From Mesorhizobium sangaii (GTDB lineage Bacteria > Pseudomonadota > Alphaproteobacteria > Rhizobiales > Rhizobiaceae), in contig NZ_JACHEF010000001.1 of the NCBI RefSeq assembly GCF_014207355.1, positions 1,867,704 through 1,931,703 of the forward strand: 64,000 nt of DNA, given 5' to 3'. Under the pieces are notes generated by a model that saw only the letters and a program-made list of their open reading frames with translations, searched no databases and was not told the DNA's origin. Positions 63,716 through 64,000 of the stretch are shown in pieces (the first letter of the stretch is position 1; every line of letters begins with the position of its first letter). The position numbers and the translations under genes are program-made.

Positions 63716-64000
63716 ATGTCAACGTTGGCCCTTGCGCATGGCCGTCATTCGGGTTGGCGCTGGCCGCCCAACCTTCATTATGCTGACAACTGCCCCCGGG
63801 CGGACGTGGCGCCTTACCACAAAAACAGGCAAGTTGTGCTCCAGCCAGCGGACTGGAATTCATCTGACCAAGCCCGAGGCCGCCACCCTGCCGGCAGGAT
63901 CGCATGGAGCGGAAACAGTTCGTGCCGGTTCCGATTAGGCGCTAGGTTGCTGCGGACGTGCCAGCGAGTTATTGACGGACGCCGATGCCGATTTTCTCAG
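63716..64000. other. Window end, no gene supported
   Basis: About 285 bases after the decarboxylase. The last 60 bases could hold the 3' end of a minus-strand gene, but the visible codons are too few. No terminator was recognised. Confidence 0.4.

Noticed and set aside
47313..64000. Second attachment copy of tRNA-Gly inside the window
   Set aside because: No further copy of the T-arm and acceptor sequence was noticed by eye, so the far end of the element is not placed.

Overview
The window reads as chromosome from a Rhizobiales alphaproteobacterium, most likely Mesorhizobium or a close relative. The base composition is GC-rich. The L-rhamnose locus has the rhizobial order (rhaI and rhaD divergent from rhaR-S-T-P-Q-U-K). 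There is an Omp25/31-type porin, 5-aminolevulinate synthase with an FNR/FixK-type box, and short palindromic repeats of a kind common in Rhizobiales intergenic DNA. The genus call is inference from gene content and style; no search was run.

Layout. 1-2.4 kb: start of a sugar ABC transporter locus with a divergent AraC regulator. 2.7-6.4 kb: a tRNA-Phe followed by two extra copies of its 3' end; the DNA between them holds small proteins, a glycine-rich 14-residue-repeat protein and several frameshifted relics, so it looks like a decayed integrated element. 6.6-9.7 kb: a phage-core-like GNAT-fold protein, a small membrane protein and gamma-glutamyltransferase. 9.8-20.6 kb: complete L-rhamnose uptake and catabolism. 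20.6-23.7 kb: a two-gene D-amino-acid cassette in which one protein fuses an ornithine-racemase-like PLP domain to an arginase-fold domain that has lost most metal ligands. 23.8-28.2 kb: galE, hemA, an aminotransferase, mscL. 28.5-32.7 kb: a transporter-domain hybrid histidine kinase and its NarL-type regulator, resembling CrbS/CrbR (MxtR/ErdR). 32.8-37.4 kb: housekeeping genes (pyrD, MATE exporter, deacetylase-fold enzyme, small membrane proteins). 37.9-41.2 kb: porin, a frameshifted lipoprotein gene, an OmpR/histidine kinase pair whose kinase carries a short out-of-frame stretch. 41.3-47.1 kb: surface-polysaccharide modification genes (GtrB-like, methyltransferase, GtrA, a multi-membrane-span protein, an acyltransferase). 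47.2-48.7 kb: tRNA-Gly(CCC) with an adjacent tyrosine recombinase and a helix-turn-helix protein, which marks an integration site.

48.9-63.7 kb: a large divergent acid-sugar locus, the most interesting part. One arm (minus strand, eleven genes) encodes a KPR-like reductase, a ribose-type ABC transporter, a cytochrome P450, a metallo-beta-lactamase-fold protein, a zinc alcohol dehydrogenase, an FAH-family enzyme, a D-apiose-dehydrogenase-like oxidoreductase, an ABM-domain protein and a D-apionate-lactonase-like protein. The other arm (plus strand) encodes a GntR regulator, a DUF1537 sugar-acid kinase and an OtnC-type decarboxylase. Together they suggest capture and oxidation of a branched or rare sugar such as D-apiose, or an apiose glycoside or ether, with an unusual oxidative module added. 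The substrate is inferred, not shown.
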